NCBI GenBank assembly: GCA_046758085.1
Contig: JBHHZP010000171.1
Coordinates: 1 to 6,831, forward strand
Reading direction: 5' to 3'
Origin: VRUB01 sp046758085
GTDB lineage: Bacteria; Pseudomonadota; Gammaproteobacteria; Acidiferrobacterales; SPGG2
Length of the DNA stretch: 6,831 bases
Shown: positions 1 through 6,514 of the stretch, piece by piece
Layout: every line of letters starts with the position of its first letter
Position numbering within the stretch: position 1 is the stretch's first letter
Program-made: the position numbers and the translations under genes
Notes under the pieces: model-generated
What the model was told of the DNA's origin: nothing
Databases searched by the model: none
Seen by the model: the letters and a program-made list of their open reading frames with translations, nothing else

Positions 1-292
1 CAAGGAAATAAACCCCGGGTACAAGACCGTTGATCACGGTGGTCGTTTCACTAGCACTTACCATGAGCACTAATTGCAAGCTTGCTGGTGATGTGTCAGC
101 TTGGACCCTAAATCTCAATAGATTCACTGGTGAGCCATCCGTATTGGTAGTGGGCGGACTCCAGGAAAGCATAGCCGTGCCCGTACCGCCGATAAACCCG
201 CCTATGGCGATCAGATCCGGGTCGTCATCACCACCGCCGCAACCGGTTAAGATTGTGAGAAAAGAGCCGGGGGTAGGAAGACGCGGAAGCGT
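1..292 (-). CDS. Partial lipoprotein with fibronectin type III-like domain; start codon unresolved
   Basis: The minus strand is open from 304 to the left edge and encodes a lipobox segment LTILTGC (Cys codon at 241-239), then GGGDDD, a short glycine-rich linker, and a region resembling a fibronectin type III repeat (TAMLSWSPPTTNTDGSP, later TTTVINGLVPGVYFL). The W-x-P-P, DGSP and L-x-P-G-x-Y-x pattern is typical of this fold in secreted bacterial proteins. The lipobox predicts lipid attachment at the Cys and an envelope location; the function is unknown. The C-terminus lies beyond the window. The start is a problem: a TAA at 307-305 closes the frame and there is no in-frame ATG, GTG or TTG before the Cys. 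The only codon well placed after the AGGAAG Shine-Dalgarno-like sequence is ACG at 292-290, used here as a provisional start. A neighbouring frame encodes a more typical positively charged leader (KLKRFRVFLPPALFS), so a frameshift or decayed gene is equally possible. Confidence 0.55.
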
Positions 293-297
293 TTTAG

Positions 298-303
298 CTT
301 CCT
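298..303 (-). promoter_or_regulatory. Shine-Dalgarno-like AGGAAG before the lipoprotein
   Basis: The minus strand reads AAAAGGAAG followed by CTAAA and then ACG at 292-290. The purine-rich site is strong and the 5-nt spacer is normal, but it leads to ACG instead of a standard start codon. It supports translation starting near here, or having done so in an ancestor. Confidence 0.45.
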
Positions 304-472
304 TTTAGCGCGGCACGGGCTCTCACGCTTTAGCAATCGATCCGTGAATCAGCATGCGTGGGCACCCCCTGCCGATTTGTGCAGCCTACATAAACATGAC
401 GCAGACGGATAGCCCTGGCCCGGCAAGCGGTATGGATGGGCAGACAAACTGTGCCGTCGAAGCGGAAAAGGC

Positions 473-497
473 AAAAAAATCCCCGCACAAGGCGGGG
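473..497 (-). terminator. Rho-independent terminator of the PEP-CTERM gene
   Basis: On the minus strand a perfect 6-bp GC stem (CCCCGC at 497-492 side pairing with GCGGGG at 486-481) closes a 5-nt loop, and after one A comes a run of seven T (479-473). It begins 23 nt past the PEP-CTERM stop codon. The plus strand has no T tract after the stem, so it acts in the minus direction only. It separates the PEP-CTERM transcript from the lipoprotein further left. Confidence 0.9.
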
Positions 498-520
498 TGA
501 TGTGTAAAACAAAATAGAAG

Positions 521-1249
521 TTACAAAATTTTCTTTCTGTGTCGCCCTACCCATCCAAGAACGGCGAGGCTGATGCCTAACAGTGCGAGGGTGGAGGGTT
601 CGGGAACGGCGGTGGTCGGAAACTCGTGAATCACGATTCCATTGCCGGGGTCTGACCCGACGTAGCAGCCATTAATGTCCACACACTCGATAGTTTTACT
701 AAACAATAGCAACGAGTCGACTGCCAAAGAAGGATGAAAATCGAACCGAATGTCTGCACCATCAACCGTGACCTTGAAGTTGGGGTTCGCTGCGTCACCA
801 AGTCCCCAAGCCCAGCCTGGCGTCTGGATGCTCTCATGCCAATCTGTCCATGCAGGGCCTGCGCCGATCTGCAGGGCTTCGATCAAGAGGAATGAGTCAC
901 CGAATTTGAACAATGATTGGCTGTCATTAAATGTTTCGGTAGTGGCGCCATTGTCAGTCGGAGTCGAGACAAGAATCTTCTCCCACGGTGCGGCATCCGG
1001 ATCAGCACCAATCTTCTGAAATCCTAAAGGAAAGGAAAAAGGCCCGTCGCCAATGAACCAGACTGGCTCACCGAAAGAATCAGTAAGGAAGGGATCAGGG
1101 ACATACACATCCCCATCGACGGGCTCGCCCGTAGGGCCCGCACTGATAGGAACAGCCCAGGCCGCGGGACTCGTGAGGAGTCCGAGCGCGAACAGGGAAC
1201 CGAGGAACCAACTAGCGATCCAGGCAGGGCGTCTTGGTGCGTAACTCAT
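521..1249 (-). CDS. PEP-CTERM sorting domain-containing exported protein
   Basis: This is a complete 242-residue protein. Residues 1-32 form a signal peptide with a basic start (PRRP), a hydrophobic core and an AWA cleavage site before V33. The C-terminus is a canonical PEP-CTERM signal: VPEPS at 215-219, a hydrophobic helix at about 220-234, and a basic tail (RHRKK, 236-240). Such proteins are exported by Sec and processed at this signal by an exosortase, usually in organisms that make exopolysaccharide. The middle (33-210) is acidic, rich in Gly, Asp, Phe and Trp, and looks like a secreted beta-rich domain. I do not recognise a specific family. Two cysteines (C189 and C195) may form a disulfide. 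The ATG follows an AGG site (1259-1257) with a 7-nt spacer. The gene stands alone between a sigma-54-like promoter and a terminator. No exosortase is present in the window. Confidence 0.93.
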   Translation of the reverse strand: MSYAPRRPAWIASWFLGSLFALGLLTSPAAWAVPISAGPTGEPVDGDVYVPDPFLTDSFGEPVWFIGDGPFSFPLGFQKIGADPDAAPWEKILVSTPTDNGATTETFNDSQSLFKFGDSFLLIEALQIGAGPAWTDWHESIQTPGWAWGLGDAANPNFKVTVDGADIRFDFHPSLAVDSLLLFSKTIECVDINGCYVGSDPGNGIVIHEFPTTAVPEPSTLALLGISLAVLGWVGRHRKKIL

Positions 1250-1296
1250 TTTGAAACCTAATAACTGCAGTGGTGCACGAATTGCCTCAATTAAGT

Positions 1297-1312
1297 TGCA
1301 TTTTTTGTTCCA
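1297..1312 (-). promoter_or_regulatory. Sigma-54 (RpoN) -24/-12 promoter for the PEP-CTERM gene
   Basis: The minus strand reads TGGAAC-AAAAA-ATGCA from 1312 to 1297, against the consensus TGGCAC-N5-TTGCA. The invariant GG and GC are exactly 10 nt apart and only two consensus bases differ. The predicted transcript start near 1286 gives a leader of about 37 nt before the ATG at 1249. Position, strand and spacing all fit. That PEP-CTERM genes are often linked to a sigma-54-dependent response regulator family is known; that this one is so controlled is inference. Confidence 0.68.
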
Positions 1313-1376
1313 GTTTTCTAATTTATTGATTTATAAACAGAAATGTTTTCGACGGGGTGGGACTTGCTAGCAAAAC

Positions 1377-1392
1377 TGTAAAGTCTTCCGAC
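1377..1392 (-). promoter_or_regulatory. Enhancer-like motif, proximal copy
   Basis: The plus strand reads TGTAAAGTCTTCCGAC, the minus strand GTCGGAAGACTTTACA. It matches the distal copy at 1478-1493 at 12 of 16 positions without gaps, sharing TGTAAAG-N5-CGAC. Its centre is about 100 bp upstream of the predicted sigma-54 transcript start, a normal distance for a sigma-54 activator site. A shorter partial copy in inverted orientation lies at 1401-1413. The binding protein is unknown. Confidence 0.4.
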
Positions 1393-1477
1393 GCTTCTCG
1401 GTCGTTACTTTGCTATCGGAAATCATTTTCGTAGAAATCACCGGGGTTTATAGACAAAAAGTACTCACCAGAGCGGG

Positions 1478-1493
1478 TGTAAAGAACTTCGAC
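1478..1493 (-). promoter_or_regulatory. Enhancer-like motif, distal copy
   Basis: The plus strand reads TGTAAAGAACTTCGAC, the second copy of the TGTAAAG-N5-CGAC motif. It lies 101 bp from the proximal copy and about 205 bp upstream of the predicted sigma-54 start. TTCTCG follows both copies within two to three bases, extending the similarity. It could equally act on the plus-strand operon, whose start codon is about 200 bp away. Confidence 0.38.
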
Positions 1494-1531
1494 AGATTCT
1501 CGCTTGCCGCATTTTCCTTGCGCTTCCGCAA

Positions 1532-1591
1532 AAACACTTAGTAATCAAATATATAAATGATTTTCTTATTAATATACCTGAATATAAATTC
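1532..1591 (+). promoter_or_regulatory. AT-rich control island upstream of the tal-pgi operon
   Basis: About 60 nt of very AT-rich DNA sits in otherwise GC-rich surroundings, roughly 110 to 165 nt before the operon start codon. It contains TATATA and TATAAA stretches that could serve as a -10 element, but I could not pair any with a good -35. The segment is bracketed by inverted 8-mers, TTCCGCAA (1524-1531) and TTGCGGAA (1592-1599). It probably holds the operon promoter, but the exact start is not determined. Confidence 0.4.
1543..1562. promoter_or_regulatory. Operator-like imperfect palindrome in the AT-rich island
   Basis: The 20-mer AATCAAATATATAAATGATT equals its reverse complement at 16 of 20 positions, with exact AATCA/TGATT arms and a symmetric TATATA centre. 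Size and placement suit a dimeric repressor or activator of the sugar operon. AT-rich DNA makes such symmetry easier by chance, so the regulatory role is inference. Confidence 0.35.
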
Positions 1592-1614
1592 TTGCGGAAA
1601 GTTTCGATCTTAGC

Positions 1615-1631
1615 GGGCGACGGCGTCGCCC
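1615..1631 (+). other. Hairpin in the tal-pgi leader
   Basis: GGGCGAC and GTCGCCC form a perfect 7-bp stem around a GGC triloop. It lies 68 nt before the tal-pgi start codon and, if the promoter is in the AT-rich island, within the 5' leader of the mRNA. It lacks a T tract, so it is not a classical terminator. It could stabilise the transcript or affect translation; no known riboswitch class is recognisable. Confidence 0.45.
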
Positions 1632-1698
1632 TTATTCGGTTACGATGTCCTGCCCTTGAGCAGACGCCCGTCGTGTCTCGAAACAACGGAGAAAAATC

Positions 1699-4566
1699 AT
1701 GTCAAGCCCACTCATTTCGGTTCAAAAATACGGCCAGAGTATCTGGTACGACAATATCCGCCGCGGGCTTATGACATCGGGCGAGCTTCAGCAATGGATA
1801 GAGCACGACGGTCTGCTGGGCGTAACCTCCAACCCTTCTATCTTCGAGAAAGCCGTAGCGGGCACCACCGACTATGACGAAGCAATCAAGACACTCGTCG
1901 CCCAGGGCGACGCCGAAGTGCAGGGGATTTATGAGCGCCTGGCAATCGAAGATATCCAGATGGCGGCCGATCTGCTCCGCCCGGTTTATGAACGCACGGG
2001 CGGAAAGGACGGTTACGTCAGCATGGAGGTCTCACCCTATCTCGCGCACGACACGGGTGCCACCATCGAGGAGGCACGCCGCCTGCACGCAACGATCGAT
2101 CGTCCTAACGTGATGATCAAGGTACCGGCAACCCCCGAGGGGATCACCGCGATACGCGAGCTCATCGGCGAGGGAATCAACATCAATGCCACGTTGTTGT
2201 TCGCGGTCGACATGTACGAACAGGTGGCTAATGCCTACATGGAAGGGCTGGAAAAACTTGTGCAAGCGGGTGGCGACGTCAGCGAAATCGCAAGCGTGGC
2301 CAGCTTTTTCATCAGCCGCATCGACGCCCTTATCGACCAGAAGCTGTGCCAGGCGCTCGACGCCACGCGCGACCCCGAGCGCCGCACCAAGCTCAAGAGC
2401 CTCCTGGGCAAGGTTGCCATCGCCAACGCCCGGATCGCCTATGCACGTTTCCGCGAGCTGTTCGCGCAGGAGCGTTGGCAACGTTTGCAAGGGAAGGGCG
2501 CACAACCACAGCGAGTCCTGTGGGCCAGCACCAGCACCAAAAACCCGAAGTATCCGAAAACGCTCTACGTCGATGAGCTGATCGGCCCCGACACGGTGAA
2601 CACAATCCCGACCGAGACGTTCTATGCATTTCGCGCCGAAGGGCGCGTGCGCCCGACCCTTACGGATGACGGACCGGAAACTCTCGAGCAAGCGAAGCGA
2701 ATTATGCAGACACTCGAGCAGATCGGAATCTCCATGAAAGAGGCAACCGATTATTTGCTGGTCGACGGCCTGAAAAAGTTTTCGGCATCGTTCGACCAGC
2801 TCCTGGCGGCGGTAGAGCAAAAACGTCAGGCCCTGCTCGAAGGGAAGCTCGCCAAACAAAGCTACGCGCTCGGCGAGGACAACGCGGCGGCGGAGGCGGC
2901 GCTGTCGGACTGGCGTAGCAGGGGCAAGGTGAGACGCCTGTGGCGCGGCGACACGACTCTTTGGACAGGAGACGACGAGGACCGCTGGCTCGGCTGGCTG
3001 CACGTAGTCGAGGGGCAACGCGACCACCCGGAGCACCTGCAGCACATCATCGAAGACACTCGCGCCGGGAGTTTTCGCCATGCGCTCGTGCTCGGGATGG
3101 GCGGCTCGAGCCTGTGCCCGGATGTCATGAAACGCACCTTCGGGGTTATCGATGGATCGCCCGAGCTGTTCGTGCTCGATTCCACCGTACCCGCGCAGAT
3201 CAGGACCATCGAGCAGAAGATCGATCCGGCGAAAACGTTGTTCATCGTGTCTTCGAAGTCGGGCGGCACAACCGAGCCCAACGCTTTCAAGCAGTACTTT
3301 TTCGATCGGCTGCAACAGTCGATGGGAACAGAGCGCGCCGGTCGTCAGTTCATCGCCATCACCGACCCCGGGACATCGTTGCACAAGCTCGCCAAGGCCG
3401 AGCGTTTCCGCCATATCGTGCACGGCATACCGAGCATTGGCGGGCGCTACTCGGCGATGTCCAACTTCGGCATGGTCCCGGCAGCTATCATGGGCGTGGA
3501 TGTTCCGCGGTTCCTGGATCGTACCGAGATCATGGTGCAGTCCTGTGCGGCGTTCGTGCCACCGGAGGTCAATCCGGGCGTCACCCTGGGTGTGATCATG
3601 GGGGCGTTGGCACAAAGCGGGCGTGATAAGCTTACAATTATCGCCTCACCGGCAATCGCCGCCCTCGTGGGCTGGCTCGAGCAGCTCATCGCCGAATCGA
3701 CCGGCAAGCAGGGCAAGGGGATCGTGCCGGTCGACGGCGAGCGCGTCGGCCCGCCGGAGATCTACGGTGATGACCGCCTGTTCGTTTATATGCGCCTTGA
3801 TAGCGCAGCGGACAAAGAACAGGACGATGCCGTGGCGGCGGTGGAGAATGCCGGCTACCCGGTCGTGCGCATTCTGCTCGAGGACCGGATAGAGCTCGGC
3901 CAGGAATTTTTCCGCTGGGAGATCGCCACAGCTGTCGCTGGCGCCGTGCTCGGAATCAACCCGTTCAACCAACCCGATGTCGAAGCCAGTAAGGTCGCCA
4001 CGCGTGAGCTGACAAGCGCATTCGAGAAAACGGGAGAGCTGCCGGCGCAGTCGGCGCTGTTGCAAGAGCAGGAGATCGGCCTGTTTACGGATGCGGCAAA
4101 CGCCGAGGCGATCGCCGCGGCCGCGAGCGCGCGCACGGTCGAGGCATATCTTACCGCCCACCTGGGGCGCCTGCAGTCGGGCGATTACTTTGCCGTCAAC
4201 GCCTATGTTGAAATGAATGCGCAGAATGACAGCGAACTGCAAGCCCTGCGTCACGCCGTGCGAGACAACAAACGGGTCGCCACCACGCTGGGGTATGGGC
4301 CGAGGTTCTTGCACTCAACTGGACAGCTCCACAAGGGCGGTGCCAACAACGGTGTGTTCCTGCAGATCACAGCCGATGATGCGGACGACTTACCGATTCC
4401 CGCTCAACGCTACACCTTTGGGATTCTGAACCGGTTTCAAGCGCAAGGGGATTTCCAGGTGCTGGCCGAGCGTAAGCGGCGATTGCTGCGCATCCACCTG
4501 GGCGTCGACGTGCGCGCCGGCTTGGCGACGTTGCGAGCAATTATTGAGACAGCTTTGAAGGGTTAG
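1699..4566 (+). CDS. Bifunctional transaldolase / glucose-6-phosphate isomerase
   Basis: This 955-residue fusion joins two cytosolic sugar-phosphate enzymes. Residues 1 to about 370 are a transaldolase, which moves a dihydroxyacetone unit between sugar phosphates in the non-oxidative pentose phosphate pathway. The signature SIWYDNIRR (14-22) holds the proton-relay Asp18, GVTSNPS is at 41-47, Glu110 is in YVSMEV, and MIKVPAT contains the Schiff-base Lys141. From about 385 to the end is phosphoglucose isomerase (glucose 6-phosphate to fructose 6-phosphate): GMGGSSL (466-472), the phosphate-binding SSKSGGTTE (518-526), the family signature GGRYSAMSNFG (581-591), NPFNQPDVEASK (754-765) and HSTGQLHKGG (872-881). 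All expected motifs are intact, so both activities are likely. The ATG has a good GGAG site (1688-1691) with a 7-nt spacer. It is first in an operon with pgl and glk. Such tal-pgi fusions are an established family. Confidence 0.96.
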   Translation: MSSPLISVQKYGQSIWYDNIRRGLMTSGELQQWIEHDGLLGVTSNPSIFEKAVAGTTDYDEAIKTLVAQGDAEVQGIYERLAIEDIQMAADLLRPVYERTGGKDGYVSMEVSPYLAHDTGATIEEARRLHATIDRPNVMIKVPATPEGITAIRELIGEGININATLLFAVDMYEQVANAYMEGLEKLVQAGGDVSEIASVASFFISRIDALIDQKLCQALDATRDPERRTKLKSLLGKVAIANARIAYARFRELFAQERWQRLQGKGAQPQRVLWASTSTKNPKYPKTLYVDELIGPDTVNTIPTETFYAFRAEGRVRPTLTDDGPETLEQAKRIMQTLEQIGISMKEATDYLLVDGLKKFSASFDQLLAAVEQKRQALLEGKLAKQSYALGEDNAAAEAALSDWRSRGKVRRLWRGDTTLWTGDDEDRWLGWLHVVEGQRDHPEHLQHIIEDTRAGSFRHALVLGMGGSSLCPDVMKRTFGVIDGSPELFVLDSTVPAQIRTIEQKIDPAKTLFIVSSKSGGTTEPNAFKQYFFDRLQQSMGTERAGRQFIAITDPGTSLHKLAKAERFRHIVHGIPSIGGRYSAMSNFGMVPAAIMGVDVPRFLDRTEIMVQSCAAFVPPEVNPGVTLGVIMGALAQSGRDKLTIIASPAIAALVGWLEQLIAESTGKQGKGIVPVDGERVGPPEIYGDDRLFVYMRLDSAADKEQDDAVAAVENAGYPVVRILLEDRIELGQEFFRWEIATAVAGAVLGINPFNQPDVEASKVATRELTSAFEKTGELPAQSALLQEQEIGLFTDAANAEAIAAAASARTVEAYLTAHLGRLQSGDYFAVNAYVEMNAQNDSELQALRHAVRDNKRVATTLGYGPRFLHSTGQLHKGGANNGVFLQITADDADDLPIPAQRYTFGILNRFQAQGDFQVLAERKRRLLRIHLGVDVRAGLATLRAIIETALKG

Positions 4567-4614
4567 CACGAGACAGGACCACTCGCCGATACCGGTGAAT
4601 GAAATCAGATCATT

Positions 4615-4622
4615 GAGGAAAG
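4615..4622 (+). promoter_or_regulatory. Ribosome binding site deciding the pgl start
   Basis: GAGGAAAG is the only good Shine-Dalgarno site before pgl. Its AGGA core lies 13 nt from TTG (4633) and 19 nt from the in-frame ATG (4639). The spacing favours TTG, though it is long for either codon. Confidence 0.5.
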
Positions 4623-4632
4623 ACGAACAGAC

Positions 4633-5388
4633 TTGACCATGGGTACAGGCACAATAAAACGGTTTACCGATCGCGCACAGCTGAGCCGCGCGGCGGCGAA
4701 GGAGGTCGTTCGCACCGCTGCACAAGCCATCGACGTGCGCGATCGTTTTAGTGTCGCGCTTTCCGGTGGCTCGACCCCACAATATCTTTACCAGCTCCTC
4801 GCCGAACCACCGCTCCGCCAGCAGATCATATGGGGGAAGGCGGAAGTGTTCTGGGGCGACGAGCGTGCGGTGCCGCCCGAGCATGCGGATTCGAACTACC
4901 GGATGGCGCGCGACACGTTGTTATGCAGGGTCGACAGTCCCGATACGCAAATTCACCGAATGCCCGCCGAGCGCAAAGATCTCGAGAATGCCGCCTGGGA
5001 CTACCAGGTCGAGATCGCACGGGTCTTTGGTATCGATCCCGACGCAGAACCACCGCGTTTGGACATCGTGCTTCTCGGACTGGGTGCCGACGGCCACACC
5101 GCCTCGCTGTTTCCTTACACTGAGGCACTCAAGGAAGAAACGCGCTGGGTGGTATCCAACTATGCGCCGAGCCTGGACAGCTATCGGCTCACCATGACGA
5201 CGCGAATACTCAATCACGCACGACACGTGATGTTCCTGGTTGCCGGCGAGGATAAAGCCGACGCGCTGAGGCAAGTACTCGAAGGCCCCGCCAACCCGAA
5301 TCGGCTGCCGGCACAGCTGATCCGGCCAGAGCAGGGCGAGCTGACGTGGTTCGTCGATGAACCCGCGGCCAGCAAGCTTTCCGGGTGA
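4633..5388 (+). CDS. pgl: 6-phosphogluconolactonase
   Basis: This enzyme hydrolyses 6-phosphoglucono-1,5-lactone to 6-phosphogluconate, the second step of the oxidative pentose phosphate and Entner-Doudoroff routes, in the cytosol. It belongs to the DevB/SOL-type family related to glucosamine-6-phosphate isomerases. Visible motifs are SGGSTP (44-49), WGDERAVPPEH followed by SNY (74-89), and the family signature LLGLGADGHTASLFP (147-161), which carries the catalytic His155. The length of 251 residues is normal for the family and the protein is complete. Either TTG at 4633 or ATG at 4639 is possible; they differ by two residues. The gene starts 66 nt after tal-pgi and ends 27 nt before glk, so co-transcription is likely. 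A zwf gene, the common partner of pgl, is absent from the window. Confidence 0.95.
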   Translation: MTMGTGTIKRFTDRAQLSRAAAKEVVRTAAQAIDVRDRFSVALSGGSTPQYLYQLLAEPPLRQQIIWGKAEVFWGDERAVPPEHADSNYRMARDTLLCRVDSPDTQIHRMPAERKDLENAAWDYQVEIARVFGIDPDAEPPRLDIVLLGLGADGHTASLFPYTEALKEETRWVVSNYAPSLDSYRLTMTTRILNHARHVMFLVAGEDKADALRQVLEGPANPNRLPAQLIRPEQGELTWFVDEPAASKLSG

Positions 5389-5415
5389 ACCGCCACGACT
5401 CACTGATCACAAACC

Positions 5416-6399
5416 ATGATCCTTGCTGGTGACATTGGCGGCACCAAGACCGTGGTAGGTCTTTTCGAGAAAACGGTCAAAGGGCTGTGCCATTTACACG
5501 AGGCGACTTTTGTCAGCAAAAACTATCAGTCGCTCGAAGAGATCCTTGCAGAGTTTCTTGCTGGTGAAGCGGCCCTGCGATTGACCGCTGCATGCTTCGG
5601 CGTTGCCGGCCCGGTGATCGATGGCAGGTCGAAGACGACGAACCTGCCGTGGGAGCTCGACGAAAAAACTCTTTCCAAGACCAGCGGCGCACCACGCTTC
5701 AAGTTGTTGAACGATCTCGAGGCCGCCGCCTACGGCATGCTCCACCTGAAGGCCGATGAGTTCTGCGTGCTGAACCGCGGTGTGGAGCCGCATCGGCATG
5801 GAAACATCGCCGTGATCGCAGCTGGCACCGGTCTTGGCGAGGCGCTGTTGATCTGGGACGGGGCGGATCATCATCCGGTCGCATCCGAAGGTGGGCACAG
5901 TGATTTCGCTCCACGCGATGCGCGCGAGATCGGGCTTTTTAGCTATCTGCGCGACAAACACGATAGTCACGTCAGTTACGAGCGCGTGCTCTCCGGGCCA
6001 GGCATCCACAATATTTACAACTATCTCAGACAATCCAGCGGGAAGCCGGAGCCGCAATGGCTGCAAGAAAAGCTACGGAGTGGGGACCCGAGTGCTGTCA
6101 TCTCTGAGTGCGGGCTAGACGGCGGTGATGCCATTTGTGTGCAGACGCTCGAGCTGTTCGCCTCCATCTACGGGGCGGAGGCCGGTAACTTGGCCTTGAA
6201 GTGTCTGGCCGTGGGCGGGGTATTAGTCGGCGGTGGTATCGCGCCTAAGTTGTTGCCGGCCCTGGAAAAGGGAGATTTTATGAAGGGCTTTGCGGCCAAG
6301 GGACGCTATGCCGGGTTGATGGCGAGTATGCCCGTCCGGGTTGCCCTCAACCCGCGCGCTCCCATCATCGGCGCGGCGCATTATGCGCTGCGACTGTGA
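5416..6399 (+). CDS. glk: Glucokinase
   Basis: This 327-residue enzyme phosphorylates glucose with ATP to glucose 6-phosphate in the cytosol. It is of the E. coli Glk (PF02685) type. Residues 5-12 (GDIGGTKT) are the N-terminal phosphate-binding motif. Other matches are GVAGPV and TNLPWEL near 55-75, LLNDLEAAAYG with the catalytic base Asp100, AAGTGLGEALL near 135-145, and SEGGHSDFAP (157-166) with the sugar-binding Glu158 and His161. GGVLVGGGIAPKLLP near the C-terminus completes the second ATP-side loop. Length and motifs are normal and nothing is truncated. The start is fixed by the family's MILAGDIGGTK beginning. No Shine-Dalgarno site is apparent in the 27 nt after pgl, so translation may depend on coupling to pgl or on a weak site. 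It is the last gene of the operon, and its product feeds both pgl and the isomerase half of tal-pgi. Confidence 0.96.
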   Translation: MILAGDIGGTKTVVGLFEKTVKGLCHLHEATFVSKNYQSLEEILAEFLAGEAALRLTAACFGVAGPVIDGRSKTTNLPWELDEKTLSKTSGAPRFKLLNDLEAAAYGMLHLKADEFCVLNRGVEPHRHGNIAVIAAGTGLGEALLIWDGADHHPVASEGGHSDFAPRDAREIGLFSYLRDKHDSHVSYERVLSGPGIHNIYNYLRQSSGKPEPQWLQEKLRSGDPSAVISECGLDGGDAICVQTLELFASIYGAEAGNLALKCLAVGGVLVGGGIAPKLLPALEKGDFMKGFAAKGRYAGLMASMPVRVALNPRAPIIGAAHYALRL

Positions 6400-6514
6400 G
6401 CCCTCGGTGATTGAGCAGAGGCCAACGGTCTGACCACTCGCCACGAGTAGGATCGGCCACAAGGACAAACGACGTGGCGGGTTTCCCTATACTCGGGCGG
6501 CCATCCTGTTGCGG

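Noticed and set aside
30..308. Plus-strand 92-residue open frame
   Set aside because: The opposite strand encodes a recognisable lipobox and fibronectin-like domain here; the plus-strand product is proline- and serine-rich shadow sequence with no ribosome site.
330..554. Minus-strand 74-residue open frame
   Set aside because: It overlaps the end of the PEP-CTERM gene in another frame and reads straight through the terminator hairpin.
1271..1286. TGGTGC-N5-TTGCC, a plus-strand sigma-54-like element
   Set aside because: GG and GC spacing is correct, but two bases of the -24 block differ and no gene starts for about 400 nt; it lies inside the predicted leader of the PEP-CTERM gene.
1329..1456. 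ATTTATAAACA (1329-1339) and GTTTATAGACA (1446-1456) as a second repeated motif in the control region
   Set aside because: Nine of eleven matches in AT-rich DNA is likely to arise by chance; it lacks extended similarity.
2032..3615. Minus-strand 527-residue open frame inside tal-pgi
   Set aside because: It is a long antisense frame produced by GC-rich coding bias; its Arg/His/Leu-rich product has no recognisable motifs, while the plus strand has intact enzyme signatures throughout.
3646..4314. Minus-strand 222-residue open frame inside tal-pgi
   Set aside because: Antisense shadow of the isomerase half, with no start signal or recognisable family.
4577..6442. GACCACTCGCC occurring shortly after the stop codons of both tal-pgi (4577-4587) and glk (6432-6442)
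   Set aside because: A few identical 11-mers are expected by chance in a window this size, and the flanks do not extend the match.
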